Below are positions 1 to 7,291 of a stretch of 8,390 nt of DNA, in pieces (position 1 is the first letter of the stretch; the number at the start of each line of letters is the position of its first letter). The DNA is from Bacteroidales bacterium (GTDB taxonomy: Bacteria > Bacteroidota > Bacteroidia > Bacteroidales > Muribaculaceae), in NCBI GenBank assembly GCA_004553095.1, contig SFMJ01000068.1, forward strand, positions 1 to 8,390, in the 5' to 3' direction. A model generated the notes under the pieces. It saw only the letters and a list, made by a program, of their open reading frames with translations. It was not told the origin of the DNA and made no database searches. A program made the position numbers and the translations under genes.

Positions 1-68
1 AATGGGTCGACAATATCACCTCGGGCGACTACGAGAAATATTACGACAATATGTATGGCAATCGCTGA
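1..68 (+). CDS. C-terminal end of an unidentified protein (partial)
   Basis: Reading from base 3 there is an open frame of 21 codons ending in TGA at 66-68. It gives a polar, tyrosine-rich peptide that ends in DNMYGNR. The other two forward frames give less protein-like sequence, and this frame is on the same strand as all the other genes here, so it is most likely the tail of a gene that starts upstream. The piece is too short to assign a family. Its stop codon lies inside a weak bulged hairpin (64-72 pairing with 83-94), and a much stronger hairpin follows at 142-173, as expected at the end of a transcription unit. It could also be chance open sequence. Confidence 0.45.
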   Translation, partial: WVDNITSGDYEKYYDNMYGNR

Positions 69-141
69 TTGCGCCGAAGCCTGCAAGTGTCAGCAAGCAT
101 AATCGGAAAGGAAGTTCGACACCATCCGATAATACAAAACA

Positions 142-173
142 GAAATCAGGTCGACTCTCGTCGACCTGATTTC
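142..173 (+). terminator. Perfect 14-bp inverted repeat, probable transcription terminator
   Basis: The arms 142-155 and 160-173 are exact reverse complements around a four-base loop (TCTC), and each arm contains the palindrome GTCGAC. The hairpin sits 74 bases after the upstream stop codon and before a long AT-rich leader, which suits a terminator for the upstream gene. The usual T-run is missing: on the + strand the stem is followed by ATAAATAAAAAAC. It may therefore stabilise a 3' end or be a protein-binding site and not a classical intrinsic terminator. Confidence 0.6.
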
Positions 174-325
174 ATAAATAAAAAACAACAATAACAACTT
201 CTTCAGAACGCTTATCGCAATATGAGTATCTAAAATGGATTATTTCATCTTGTGTTACATCTATATAACAATAGGGAGATAAAAAATGTTCTGAAAATAT
301 TGCAAAAAAATTTCAATCGTAGAGG
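174..325 (+). other. AT-rich intergenic leader before the WYL regulator gene
   Basis: These 152 bases complete the 257-base non-coding stretch after the upstream stop codon. They are clearly more AT-rich than the flanking genes and should contain the promoter of the WYL gene and possibly of obg. I find no good match to the Bacteroidota TAnnTTTG box, so I do not place a promoter. A GGGAGA followed by a tiny ATG-TTC-TGA frame (286-294) lies about 30 bases before the gene start. No tRNA, conserved RNA fold or repeat array is visible. Confidence 0.5.
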
Positions 326-1231
326 ATGAAAGAGTTGATGAATAAATACATCTGGCTGATCGACACTCTGACACGCTATGAGCGGCTATCGCGCGAAGAG
401 ATCAACGATCTCTGGCGGTTGTCGCCCTATAGCAATGGAGATCCACTGCCGGAGCGCACCTTCTTCTACTATCGGCGAGGGATAGAGGAGAGTTTTCATA
501 TCGACATACTCTGCGACAATTACGGCAAATATTACATTGATCCGGGGCAAGGGAAGCGCAACTTGGCCTTTACCAACTGGGTCCTGGAGACCTACGCCAC
601 CAACAATGCGATGACCGAGTCGATGATTCCGGCGGAGCGAGTTTCGGTGGAGGATGTGCCCTCATCGAGGGAATATCTGCCGCGAGTGCTCAACGCCATC
701 AGCACGGCATCGAAGGTCAAATTCTCCTACGCCGGTTTCTCGCGCACACGACTCGAGGAGAATATCACGTTTCACCCCTACTTCGTGAAGCGATACAAGC
801 AACGCTGGTATATGATCGGGTATAAAGAGAAGAGCAAGGATATCCGAACATACGCACTGGATCGCGTCAAGTCGCTCAACATACAGAATAGGCACTTCGA
901 GATGCCCGACATCACCCCCGATGATTTCTTCGCCCATCTTATCGGCATCACCGACTCCAAGGGGGAAGTGAAGCGAGTAAAGATCATCACCAGCCCTACA
1001 CGCGCCAAGTATTTCAGGGCTCTCCCCTTTCACTCGACTCAGCAGGAGGAGATCACCGACTCTTATTCGATCTTCACCTATCGATTGAAACTGAACTATG
1101 AGTTGGTGCATGAACTTTTGAGTTACGGCTCGTCGGTCAAGGTGTTGGAGCCCCCCGAATTGGTAAGTATGGTAAAAGCGGAATTACAACAGACACTCAA
1201 TCTATATAACAAAGATGATATGCCCCGATAG
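326..1231 (+). CDS. WYL-domain transcriptional regulator
   Basis: This 301-residue protein has the layout of bacterial WYL regulators. An N-terminal part of about 80 residues reads like a winged helix-turn-helix (the LSREEINDLW and RTFFYYRRGIEE segments). The WYL domain follows, from about residue 128 to 190, with HPYFVK at 150-155, the signature RWYMIGY at 160-166 and YALDRV at 176-181. A C-terminal WCX-like extension covers about 215-295. WYL domains are known to bind ligands such as nucleic acids or small molecules and to control DNA-binding activity; many act in DNA-damage, phage-defence or CRISPR regulation. Nothing nearby supports a defence role: the neighbours are housekeeping genes. 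An in-frame ATG at 338 (protein start MNKYIW) is a good alternative start, because the first four residues add no clear homology. Only 48 bases separate this gene from obg, so the two may be co-transcribed. Target and ligand are unknown. Confidence 0.85.
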   Translation: MKELMNKYIWLIDTLTRYERLSREEINDLWRLSPYSNGDPLPERTFFYYRRGIEESFHIDILCDNYGKYYIDPGQGKRNLAFTNWVLETYATNNAMTESMIPAERVSVEDVPSSREYLPRVLNAISTASKVKFSYAGFSRTRLEENITFHPYFVKRYKQRWYMIGYKEKSKDIRTYALDRVKSLNIQNRHFEMPDITPDDFFAHLIGITDSKGEVKRVKIITSPTRAKYFRALPFHSTQQEEITDSYSIFTYRLKLNYELVHELLSYGSSVKVLEPPELVSMVKAELQQTLNLYNKDDMPR

Positions 1232-1279
1232 GAGGGAATTCGGAGGAATATCATCGAGCAACACAACAAGACTAAAACA

Positions 1280-2449
1280 ATGGCAGAATCGAATTTTATA
1301 GACTATGTAAAGATATTATGTCGGAGCGGCAAGGGTGGCGCCGGGAGTCGTCATTATCATCGCGCCAAGTATATCCCCAAGGGGGGACCAGACGGGGGTG
1401 ATGGTGGTCGCGGCGGACATATCATATTGCGAGGTAATCGTCACTTATGGACACTCTTATCGCTTCGTTATCAGCGACATATCTTCGCCACCGACGGCGA
1501 GAGCGGCGGCGCCGACCGGAGCCACGGCCGCGATGGCGAGGATCGCACCATCGAAGTGCCGGTGGGCACCACCGTCTTCGATGCCGAAACCGGCGATTTC
1601 CTCTGTGAGATCACCGAAGATGGTCAGGAGATCAAGTTGCTGCGCGGCGGCAAGGGGGGACTCGGGAATTGTCATTTCGCCACCTCCACCAATCGCGCTC
1701 CACGTTATGCCCAGCCGGGTCAACCCGCCATCGAGAAGAGTGTGATCCTCGAACTCAAACTCCTCGGAGATGTCGGCTTGGTGGGATTCCCCAATGCCGG
1801 GAAATCTACCCTGCTCTCCTCACTTTCAGCCGCCAAACCGAAGATCGCCGACTATCCATTCACCACAATGGAGCCCTCCTTGGGCATCGTAGGATATCGC
1901 AACGGCAATTCCTTCGTGATGGCAGACATCCCCGGCATCATCGAGGGGGCATCGGAGGGTAAAGGCCTCGGGCTGAGATTCTTGCGCCATATCGAACGCA
2001 ATGCCGTGCTCCTTTTTATGGTGCCTGCCGACAGCGATGACATCAAGAAGGATTATGAGATCTTGCTCCACGAACTCAAGGAGTTCAACCCCGAGCTCTC
2101 CGACAAGGGACGCGTGTTGGCAGTGACCAAAAGCGATATGCTCGACGATGAACTTCGCGATGAGATCGCCGCGACACTCCCTACCGATCTTCCCACCATC
2201 TTCATCTCAGCCGTGACCGGACAGGGACTCACCGAACTCAAAGACCTGCTCTGGCGCGAGATCAACTCCGAAGAGAATCGCGCCACTGTCAACATCACTC
2301 ACCGCCGTCTCGACCCGCGCCATCGTGTCGAAGAGGAGGATAACTTCATCTTCGAGCAGATCGACGACGAGGATGAGGGCTACATGCTCGAGACTGACGA
2401 GGATTGGGAGGATGAGTTCTGGGATGAAGAGTCATCGGTCAATGATTGA
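1280..2449 (+). CDS. obg: GTPase Obg (CgtA), ribosome assembly GTPase
   Basis: Obg is an essential GTPase that binds the large ribosomal subunit during assembly and links it to stress responses. Residues 1-160 form the glycine-rich Obg fold (GKGG at 17-20, a GGPDGGDGGRGG stretch at 35-46, GGKGGLGN at 123-130). The G domain follows: P-loop GFPNAGKST at 169-177, YPFTT at 192-196, DIPG at 216-219, TKSD at 283-286 and SAVTGQG at 310-316. Length is 389 residues. There is no C-terminal OCT domain. The protein ends instead in an acidic tail (351-389) with 21 Asp/Glu and no Lys/Arg. The ATG at 1280 is the only reasonable start and gives the family N-terminus. It is preceded by A-rich sequence (AAAACA). 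Two GGAGG motifs at 1231-1246 lie more than 30 bases too far upstream to serve as a normal ribosome site. Confidence 0.97.
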   Translation: MAESNFIDYVKILCRSGKGGAGSRHYHRAKYIPKGGPDGGDGGRGGHIILRGNRHLWTLLSLRYQRHIFATDGESGGADRSHGRDGEDRTIEVPVGTTVFDAETGDFLCEITEDGQEIKLLRGGKGGLGNCHFATSTNRAPRYAQPGQPAIEKSVILELKLLGDVGLVGFPNAGKSTLLSSLSAAKPKIADYPFTTMEPSLGIVGYRNGNSFVMADIPGIIEGASEGKGLGLRFLRHIERNAVLLFMVPADSDDIKKDYEILLHELKEFNPELSDKGRVLAVTKSDMLDDELRDEIAATLPTDLPTIFISAVTGQGLTELKDLLWREINSEENRATVNITHRRLDPRHRVEEEDNFIFEQIDDEDEGYMLETDEDWEDEFWDEESSVND

Positions 2450-2479
2450 CACTGCATCCTCTATCTATAAACTATCTCT

Positions 2480-3325
2480 ATGTATCAGAAACTCAATATC
2501 AACCTGCATGAGATCTTGCGCGCCAGGATGTCTCCTCGCATGAGGAGGCTGATCCCGAGCGTGCTGATCACTTGCCTTGAGAAGATCATCCACCAAGATG
2601 AGCTCAACGATATGCTCGAGCGCACCTATCCCTTGGAGGGGTCGGAATTTTCGCAGAGGGTTTATGATCTTATGGGGCTGACCATCGAAGTGCAGGGTAT
2701 GGAGCATCTCGAGGAGGGTAAGCGCTATGTCTTTGCCTCCAACCACCCCTTGGGAGGTCTGGATGGCATCGGGCTTATCAAGATTCTCGGGGAGCGATAT
2801 GGCGATGACGGGATAAGATTTCTGGTCAATGATATGCTGATGAATGTGGTGCCGCTGCGCAATGTCTTTCTGCCTATCAATAAATATGGGTCGCAGGGTA
2901 GAGAGGCAGCGAAGAGCATCAACGCCGCCTTCGAGTCCGAACGGCAGATGGTGGTGTTCCCGGCAGGGTTGGTGTCACGACTCCATCCTGATGGGGAGAT
3001 CAAAGATCTGACATGGCAGAAATCGTTTGTACAGAAGGGGGTGGCCTCGGGTCGAGACTTCGTGCCGATATATTTTGAGGGACTCAACCGGATGCGATTC
3101 TATCGGCTGGCACGCTGGCGCAAGCGTCTCGGCATCAAGGTGAACCTGGAGCAGGCGATGCTTCCGGCGGAACTCTGTGCGGCACGCGGCAAGCGATTTG
3201 GCGTCATTTTCGGCACTCCGATATCACATCAAGAGATAGAACGCCGCATGCAGAGAGGGGAAAGCGCCACTGAAATAGCGGCATGGCTCCGAGAGAAAAG
3301 TCTTCAATTAAGAGCGCGGAAATAA
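2480..3325 (+). CDS. PlsC-like glycerolipid acyltransferase
   Basis: This 281-residue protein belongs to the lysophospholipid (1-acylglycerol-3-phosphate) acyltransferase superfamily, which moves an acyl chain onto a lipid hydroxyl at the inner membrane. Visible motifs are the catalytic ASNHPLGGLDG at residues 86-96, an acceptor-site-like RNVFLPINKYG at 127-137, FPAGLVSR at 160-167 (in place of the common FPEGTRS) and VPIYFEGLN at 195-203. The motif has His89 and Asp95 with five residues between them, one more than in the textbook NHX4D. No clear transmembrane helix is present, so membrane binding is probably peripheral. It starts 30 bases after obg and is likely in the same transcript. The substrate is uncertain: it could make phosphatidic acid, or O-acylate an amino-acid lipid as GlsA/OlsA-type enzymes do in Bacteroides. 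No N-acyltransferase partner gene is in the window, so I give no symbol. Confidence 0.82.
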   Translation: MYQKLNINLHEILRARMSPRMRRLIPSVLITCLEKIIHQDELNDMLERTYPLEGSEFSQRVYDLMGLTIEVQGMEHLEEGKRYVFASNHPLGGLDGIGLIKILGERYGDDGIRFLVNDMLMNVVPLRNVFLPINKYGSQGREAAKSINAAFESERQMVVFPAGLVSRLHPDGEIKDLTWQKSFVQKGVASGRDFVPIYFEGLNRMRFYRLARWRKRLGIKVNLEQAMLPAELCAARGKRFGVIFGTPISHQEIERRMQRGESATEIAAWLREKSLQLRARK

Positions 3326-3353
3326 AAAATTCCGACCGCAGAGGCAAAATAAG

Positions 3354-3385
3354 TTTGCGAATTAGCCGATTTCTGACTAAATTTG
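3354..3385 (+). promoter_or_regulatory. Bacteroidota-type sigma-A promoter for pyrG
   Basis: The -33 element TTTG (3354-3357) and the -7 element TAAATTTG (3378-3385) are 20 bases apart. This exactly fits the known Bacteroidota consensus TTTG-N19-21-TAnnTTTG. Transcription should start near 3389-3392, giving a leader of about 92-95 bases before the pyrG GTG. It is the clearest promoter in the window and implies that pyrG and yidC have their own transcription start, separate from the obg unit. Confidence 0.8.
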
Positions 3386-3428
3386 CACGAGATTTTTGTT
3401 TGTTTGGAACGAGACGTGGCGGATCGAA

Positions 3429-3446
3429 AGCCGAAACGGCTCTTTT
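3429..3446 (+). promoter_or_regulatory. Possible attenuator hairpin in the pyrG leader
   Basis: AGCCG (3429-3433) pairs with CGGCT (3437-3441) around an AAA loop and is followed by CTTTT, a small intrinsic-terminator shape about 40 bases into the predicted transcript. A competing pairing of 3415-3422 with 3431-3438, with two mismatches in the middle, would prevent it. The stem has only five base pairs, so by itself it would be a weak terminator. Its position between promoter and gene is the main reason to list it. Confidence 0.35.
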
Positions 3447-3483
3447 AGACGCATAAAACATTGAAACACAAATAATTCAAGAC

Positions 3484-5094
3484 GTGAATACCAAATACAT
3501 CTTCGTGACCGGAGGAGTCGTATCCTCACTTGGCAAAGGCATTATCTCAAGTTCGTTGGCTCGCTTACTCTTAAGTCGAGGCTATCGAGTAACCATCCAA
3601 AAGTTTGACCCCTACATCAACATCGACCCGGGGACACTCAATCCATACGAGCATGGCGAGTGCTATGTCACATCCGACGGCCACGAGGCGGATTTGGACT
3701 TGGGTCACTACGAACGATTCACCAATATCAAGACATCACGTGCCAACAATGTGACCACGGGCCGCATCTATCAGGCAGTGATCGACAAGGAGCGCCGTGG
3801 TGATTACTTAGGAAAGACAGTGCAGATCATTCCCCACATCACTGATGAGATCAAGCGCAATGTCAAGTTGCTGGGGAAGACCGGTGATTATGACTTTGTC
3901 ATCACCGAGATCGGAGGCACCGTGGGCGATATCGAGTCGACACCCTATTTGGAGGCTGTGAGACAGTTGAAATGGGAATTGGGTCGTGATGCCCTCTTCA
4001 TCCACCTTACCTACGTGCCCTATCTCAAGGCCGCCAAGGAATTGAAGACCAAGCCGACACAACACTCCGTGAAGATGCTCCAGAGCGTTGGTATCCAACC
4101 CGATGTATTGGTGCTCCGCACCGAGAAGGAACTTCCGGCAGCGATGCTCCGCAAGGTGGGTCTTTTCTGCAATGTGGCTCCGGAGGCTGTGATCCAAAGC
4201 ATCGACCAGCCCACTATCTATCAAGTGCCTCTGCGCATGCACGATCAGCACCTCGACGACATAGTAATCAAACTCATGGATGCCGACCCGACTCCCGAGC
4301 CTAATATGGATCGCTGGAACACGTTCCTCCACAAGTTGGCAAATGCCACCGAGGTGGTGAACATCGGCTTGGTGGGCAAGTATGTCGAGTTGCAAGATGC
4401 CTATAAGTCGATCAATGAGAGTCTGATGCAGGCAGCCACCTATCTCGATCGCAAGATCAACATCGTCTATATTCACTCCGAGAAACTCACCGACAGCAAT
4501 GTAGAGGAGCGACTCAAGGATATGGATGGCGTAGTAATCGCTCCGGGTTTCGGCCAGCGCGGCATCGAGGGTAAGTTCGTGGCGCTGAAGTATTGCCGCG
4601 AGCATGATGTGCCCACATTCGGCATCTGCTTAGGTATGCAGTGCATGGTGATCGAGTTTGCTCGCAATGTGCTCGGTCTGACCGATGCCAATTCGACTGA
4701 GATGGATACGAAGACTCCCCACAATGTCATCGACTTGATGGAGGAGCAGAAGTCAATCTCGAATATGGGAGGCACGATGCGTCTCGGGGCCTACGATTGT
4801 GTGCTCAGAGAGGGTTCGCGTGCCGCCGAAGCATACGGTCGCACCAATATCAGCGAGCGCCATCGCCACCGCTTCGAGTTTAACGATGATTATCGTCAGC
4901 AATTCGAGGATGGCGGCATGAAGTGTGTGGGTGAGAATCCCGAGACCCACCTGGTAGAGGTGGTGGAAATCCCGGAGAAGCGCTGGTTCATCGGCACCCA
5001 GTATCACCCTGAGTATCAGTCGACCGTCCTGGACCCCAATCCGATCTTCTTATCCTTCGTGAAGGCTGCTATCGACTACTCAAAAGAGAAATAA
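3484..5094 (+). CDS. pyrG: CTP synthase (glutamine-hydrolysing)
   Basis: PyrG makes CTP from UTP, ATP and glutamine, the last step of pyrimidine ribonucleotide synthesis, in the cytoplasm. The 536-residue length is normal for the family. The synthetase half starts with IFVTGGVVSSLGKG (P-loop region, 6-19) and includes Asp72 and Glu142 (in TEIGGTVGDIES), which match the known magnesium ligands, and the UTP-binding KTKPTQHSVK at 188-197. The class I glutamine amidotransferase half has PGFG at 354-357, the nucleophile Cys382 in GICLGMQ, and His508 and Glu510 in YHPE. All catalytic residues are present. The start is GTG: an in-frame TAA at 3454 and the lack of another ATG, GTG or TTG before 3484 leave no alternative, and the protein then begins at the usual place. 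yidC follows after 32 bases. Control probably comes through the promoter and leader at 3354-3446. Confidence 0.98.
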   Translation: MNTKYIFVTGGVVSSLGKGIISSSLARLLLSRGYRVTIQKFDPYINIDPGTLNPYEHGECYVTSDGHEADLDLGHYERFTNIKTSRANNVTTGRIYQAVIDKERRGDYLGKTVQIIPHITDEIKRNVKLLGKTGDYDFVITEIGGTVGDIESTPYLEAVRQLKWELGRDALFIHLTYVPYLKAAKELKTKPTQHSVKMLQSVGIQPDVLVLRTEKELPAAMLRKVGLFCNVAPEAVIQSIDQPTIYQVPLRMHDQHLDDIVIKLMDADPTPEPNMDRWNTFLHKLANATEVVNIGLVGKYVELQDAYKSINESLMQAATYLDRKINIVYIHSEKLTDSNVEERLKDMDGVVIAPGFGQRGIEGKFVALKYCREHDVPTFGICLGMQCMVIEFARNVLGLTDANSTEMDTKTPHNVIDLMEEQKSISNMGGTMRLGAYDCVLREGSRAAEAYGRTNISERHRHRFEFNDDYRQQFEDGGMKCVGENPETHLVEVVEIPEKRWFIGTQYHPEYQSTVLDPNPIFLSFVKAAIDYSKEK

Positions 5095-5126
5095 TAGTAA
5101 TTTTAAAAAAAAGACCATTCAGACAA

Positions 5127-7220
5127 ATGGATAAAAACACCCTTAATGGCCTCTTGTTGATGTTTCTTGTGTTTGCCCTCTTTATGTGGCTGACACCCAA
5201 GCAGGAGAATACACCTGCCCAGGATGGAGGCAAGGAGACGAAGGCCGAAGTGGCAGCAGCCACAGGCATCGACTCTTTGACAGCGACTGAGCAGGAGTGG
5301 CTGGTACAAAATATTTCGGCCAACGGCAAGGTGGAGGTGGCTTCCGACAGTAGCCGCATCTACACACTCCGTCAAGGCGATATCGATCTTCAACTTCGCG
5401 GCGATTCAATCACCGGCACAGTTACCGTGGAAGGCCGTAAGTTGGCATGGAGCGATGTAAAGAGGGCAGATCTGAGCAAGATGTCGGTGCCCGAACAGCG
5501 CAAGGCTGTGGAAATGGTGCGCAATGCCTCGACCTCGCTCGGCAAGTATGGCAAGTTCGCCCAGTTCCTCACCGGCACGTCGCAGGTGATCAAACTTGAG
5601 AATGATGCCCTCTCGATCCAACTCGACAGCAAGTCGGGATCGGTGGTTCGCGCCGAACTGAAGAAGTATGAGTCGGAGTATTCGTCAGACGAGACGAAGA
5701 AGACGAAGCATAATGTGGTGGTGTTCGAGGGTAAGGACAATCAGTTCAACTTCATGTTGCCTCTCCCCCAACCTATCGAGACATCCGAACTCTATTTCAC
5801 ACCCGAGCAACTCAATGACAGCACGGTGTTGATGGCCTTGAAGTTGGCTCCCGATGTGTATTGGGGCATCGAGTACACTCTTCCTCGCGGTGAGTCGTAT
5901 GTTGTGAAGATGCGCGTGGTGCAGAAGAATATGGCGCAAGTGGTGCAGTCGAACAATCGCAATCTCGGTTTCGCCTGGAATCAGCGTTTGCATCGCCAGG
6001 AGAAGGGACGTATGTTCGAGGAGCGCAACTCCGCCCTCTATTTCAAATATGCCGGCGGCAAGGTCGAAAACCTCAAAGAGGCTAAGGATGATAGCGAAGA
6101 GCATAAGACCAAGATTAAGTGGATCGGCTTTAAGAATCAGTTCTTCTCTACGGTGATGGTGGCAGAAAAGCCCTTCAACACTGCTGATTTCGATTCAAAG
6201 GTGATGCAGGAGGATGACTACCTGAAGGAGTATACGACTTCGGCTTCGAGCAGCGATTATGACTGGAATGCCGAGAATCCTGCCAATTTCTCCCTCTTCA
6301 TCGGCCCTAACCTCTATCCTCTGCTCTCCGATCTTGACAACCAGATCGCCACTGACGAGGATCTGAAGATGACTCGTCTTATCCCGTTGGGATGGAACAT
6401 CTTCCGCTGGATCAACACCGGCATCGTGATTCCGGTCTTCACATTCTTGGGTAAGTTTATCAGCAATTATGGCATCATCATCCTCTTGCTGACTCTCTTC
6501 ATCAAGTTGATCCTCTTCCCCTTGACCTATAAGTCTTATCGCAGCCAGGCTGTGATGCGAGTTCTTGCACCGGATATCAAGGCTATCAATGACAAGTATC
6601 CCGGCAATGAGAATGCACTGACCCGCCAGCAGAAGACGATGGCGCTCTATTCGCAGGCGGGAGCCAGCCCGATGTCGGGATGTCTACCTATGTTATTGCA
6701 GATGCCGGTGCTCTTCGCGATGTTCTCCTTCTTCCCATCATGCATCGAACTTCGCGGTGAGAGTTTCTTGTGGGCTCACGACCTCTCGGCGCCCGATGCC
6801 ATCATCTCTTGGAATGTAGATATCCCTCTGATCACCAAATATTTCGGCAATCACATCTCACTATTCTGCTTGCTGATGACCGGTACAAACATCATCTACA
6901 CTTATCTCAACATGCAGAACCAGAGCAACACGATGCCCGGCATGAAGTGGATGATGTATCTGATGCCGGTGATGTTCATGGTGTTCTTCAATAATTACGC
7001 CTCAGGTCTCTCATATTATTACTTCTTGTCTCTACTGATCACAATCATTCAGACCTACTCCTTCCGCTTTATCATCAAGGAGGATAAGGTGCGTGCGAAG
7101 ATGCGAGAGAATGCCAAGAAGCCGAAGAAGAAATCGGGCTTTATGGCGAGACTCGAGGAGATGCAGCGTCAGCAGCAGGCCATGCTCCGCGAGCAGCAGA
7201 AGAAGGGGAATCGCCGTTAA
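5127..7220 (+). CDS. yidC: Membrane protein insertase YidC (Oxa1 family)
   Basis: YidC inserts and folds inner-membrane proteins, alone or with SecYEG. At 697 residues it is the long Gram-negative form, larger than the roughly 550 residues of the E. coli protein. A first membrane helix (about 7-23) is followed by a low-complexity linker and a large periplasmic P1 domain ending near the conserved WIGFKNQFF (332-340). The conserved insertase core follows, with hydrophobic segments at about 433-467, 516-536, 575-593, 606-621 and 626-648. Arg472 lies in the cytoplasmic-side YKSYRSQAVMR segment (468-478), near where the family has its functional groove arginine, although I cannot align it exactly. 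The C-terminal tail (650-697) is strongly basic and Gln-rich, as expected for ribosome contact. It shares a short gap with pyrG, a neighbour arrangement common in Bacteroidales, and is probably co-transcribed with it. Confidence 0.96.
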   Translation: MDKNTLNGLLLMFLVFALFMWLTPKQENTPAQDGGKETKAEVAAATGIDSLTATEQEWLVQNISANGKVEVASDSSRIYTLRQGDIDLQLRGDSITGTVTVEGRKLAWSDVKRADLSKMSVPEQRKAVEMVRNASTSLGKYGKFAQFLTGTSQVIKLENDALSIQLDSKSGSVVRAELKKYESEYSSDETKKTKHNVVVFEGKDNQFNFMLPLPQPIETSELYFTPEQLNDSTVLMALKLAPDVYWGIEYTLPRGESYVVKMRVVQKNMAQVVQSNNRNLGFAWNQRLHRQEKGRMFEERNSALYFKYAGGKVENLKEAKDDSEEHKTKIKWIGFKNQFFSTVMVAEKPFNTADFDSKVMQEDDYLKEYTTSASSSDYDWNAENPANFSLFIGPNLYPLLSDLDNQIATDEDLKMTRLIPLGWNIFRWINTGIVIPVFTFLGKFISNYGIIILLLTLFIKLILFPLTYKSYRSQAVMRVLAPDIKAINDKYPGNENALTRQQKTMALYSQAGASPMSGCLPMLLQMPVLFAMFSFFPSCIELRGESFLWAHDLSAPDAIISWNVDIPLITKYFGNHISLFCLLMTGTNIIYTYLNMQNQSNTMPGMKWMMYLMPVMFMVFFNNYASGLSYYYFLSLLITIIQTYSFRFIIKEDKVRAKMRENAKKPKKKSGFMARLEEMQRQQQAMLREQQKKGNRR

Positions 7221-7237
7221 GACATGACACTACCTAC

Positions 7238-7266
7238 ATCAGCCGGGCTCTCTATGTCCGGCTGAT
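7238..7266 (+). terminator. Hairpin after yidC, possible terminator
   Basis: ATCAGCCGG (7238-7246) is the exact reverse complement of CCGGCTGAT (7258-7266). One G-T and one C-G pair extend the stem inward to 11 bp with a 7-base loop. It begins 17 bases after the yidC stop codon and ends 25 bases before the next gene. There is no T-run after it, so it may end or process the pyrG-yidC transcript only partly and allow read-through into the Fe-S gene. Confidence 0.55.
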
Positions 7267-7291
7267 TGGCACACTATAAAACCATAGATAT

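Noticed and set aside
286..294. Tiny ATG-TTC-TGA frame after GGGAGA, considered as a regulatory upstream frame
   Set aside because: Two codons in AT-rich DNA are easily due to chance, and nothing else supports translation there.
260..1212. A 12-base direct repeat (TCTATATAACAA) at 260-271 and 1201-1212, flanking the WYL gene, considered as a binding-site pair
   Set aside because: About two such 12-base matches are expected by chance in a window of this size, and the second copy lies within coding sequence.
1231..1246. Two GGAGG-type Shine-Dalgarno motifs after the WYL stop codon
   Set aside because: No start codon lies within normal distance; the obg ATG is more than 30 bases away, and the other genes here start without such motifs.
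2325..2543. Forward 72-codon frame across the obg/acyltransferase junction
   Set aside because: It is Arg/Ser-rich out-of-frame reading of the acidic Obg tail and overlaps two well-supported genes.
3204..3461. 85-codon - strand frame spanning the pyrG leader
   Set aside because: It overlaps the acyltransferase end and the promoter region, shows no domain and has no start context; the promoter and leader reading explains this stretch better.
3808..4605. Long 265-codon reading frame on the - strand inside pyrG
   Set aside because: It lies wholly opposite the conserved pyrG sequence, has no recognisable domain, is rich in His/Leu/Ile as expected from antisense translation of this codon usage, and has no promoter or start context.
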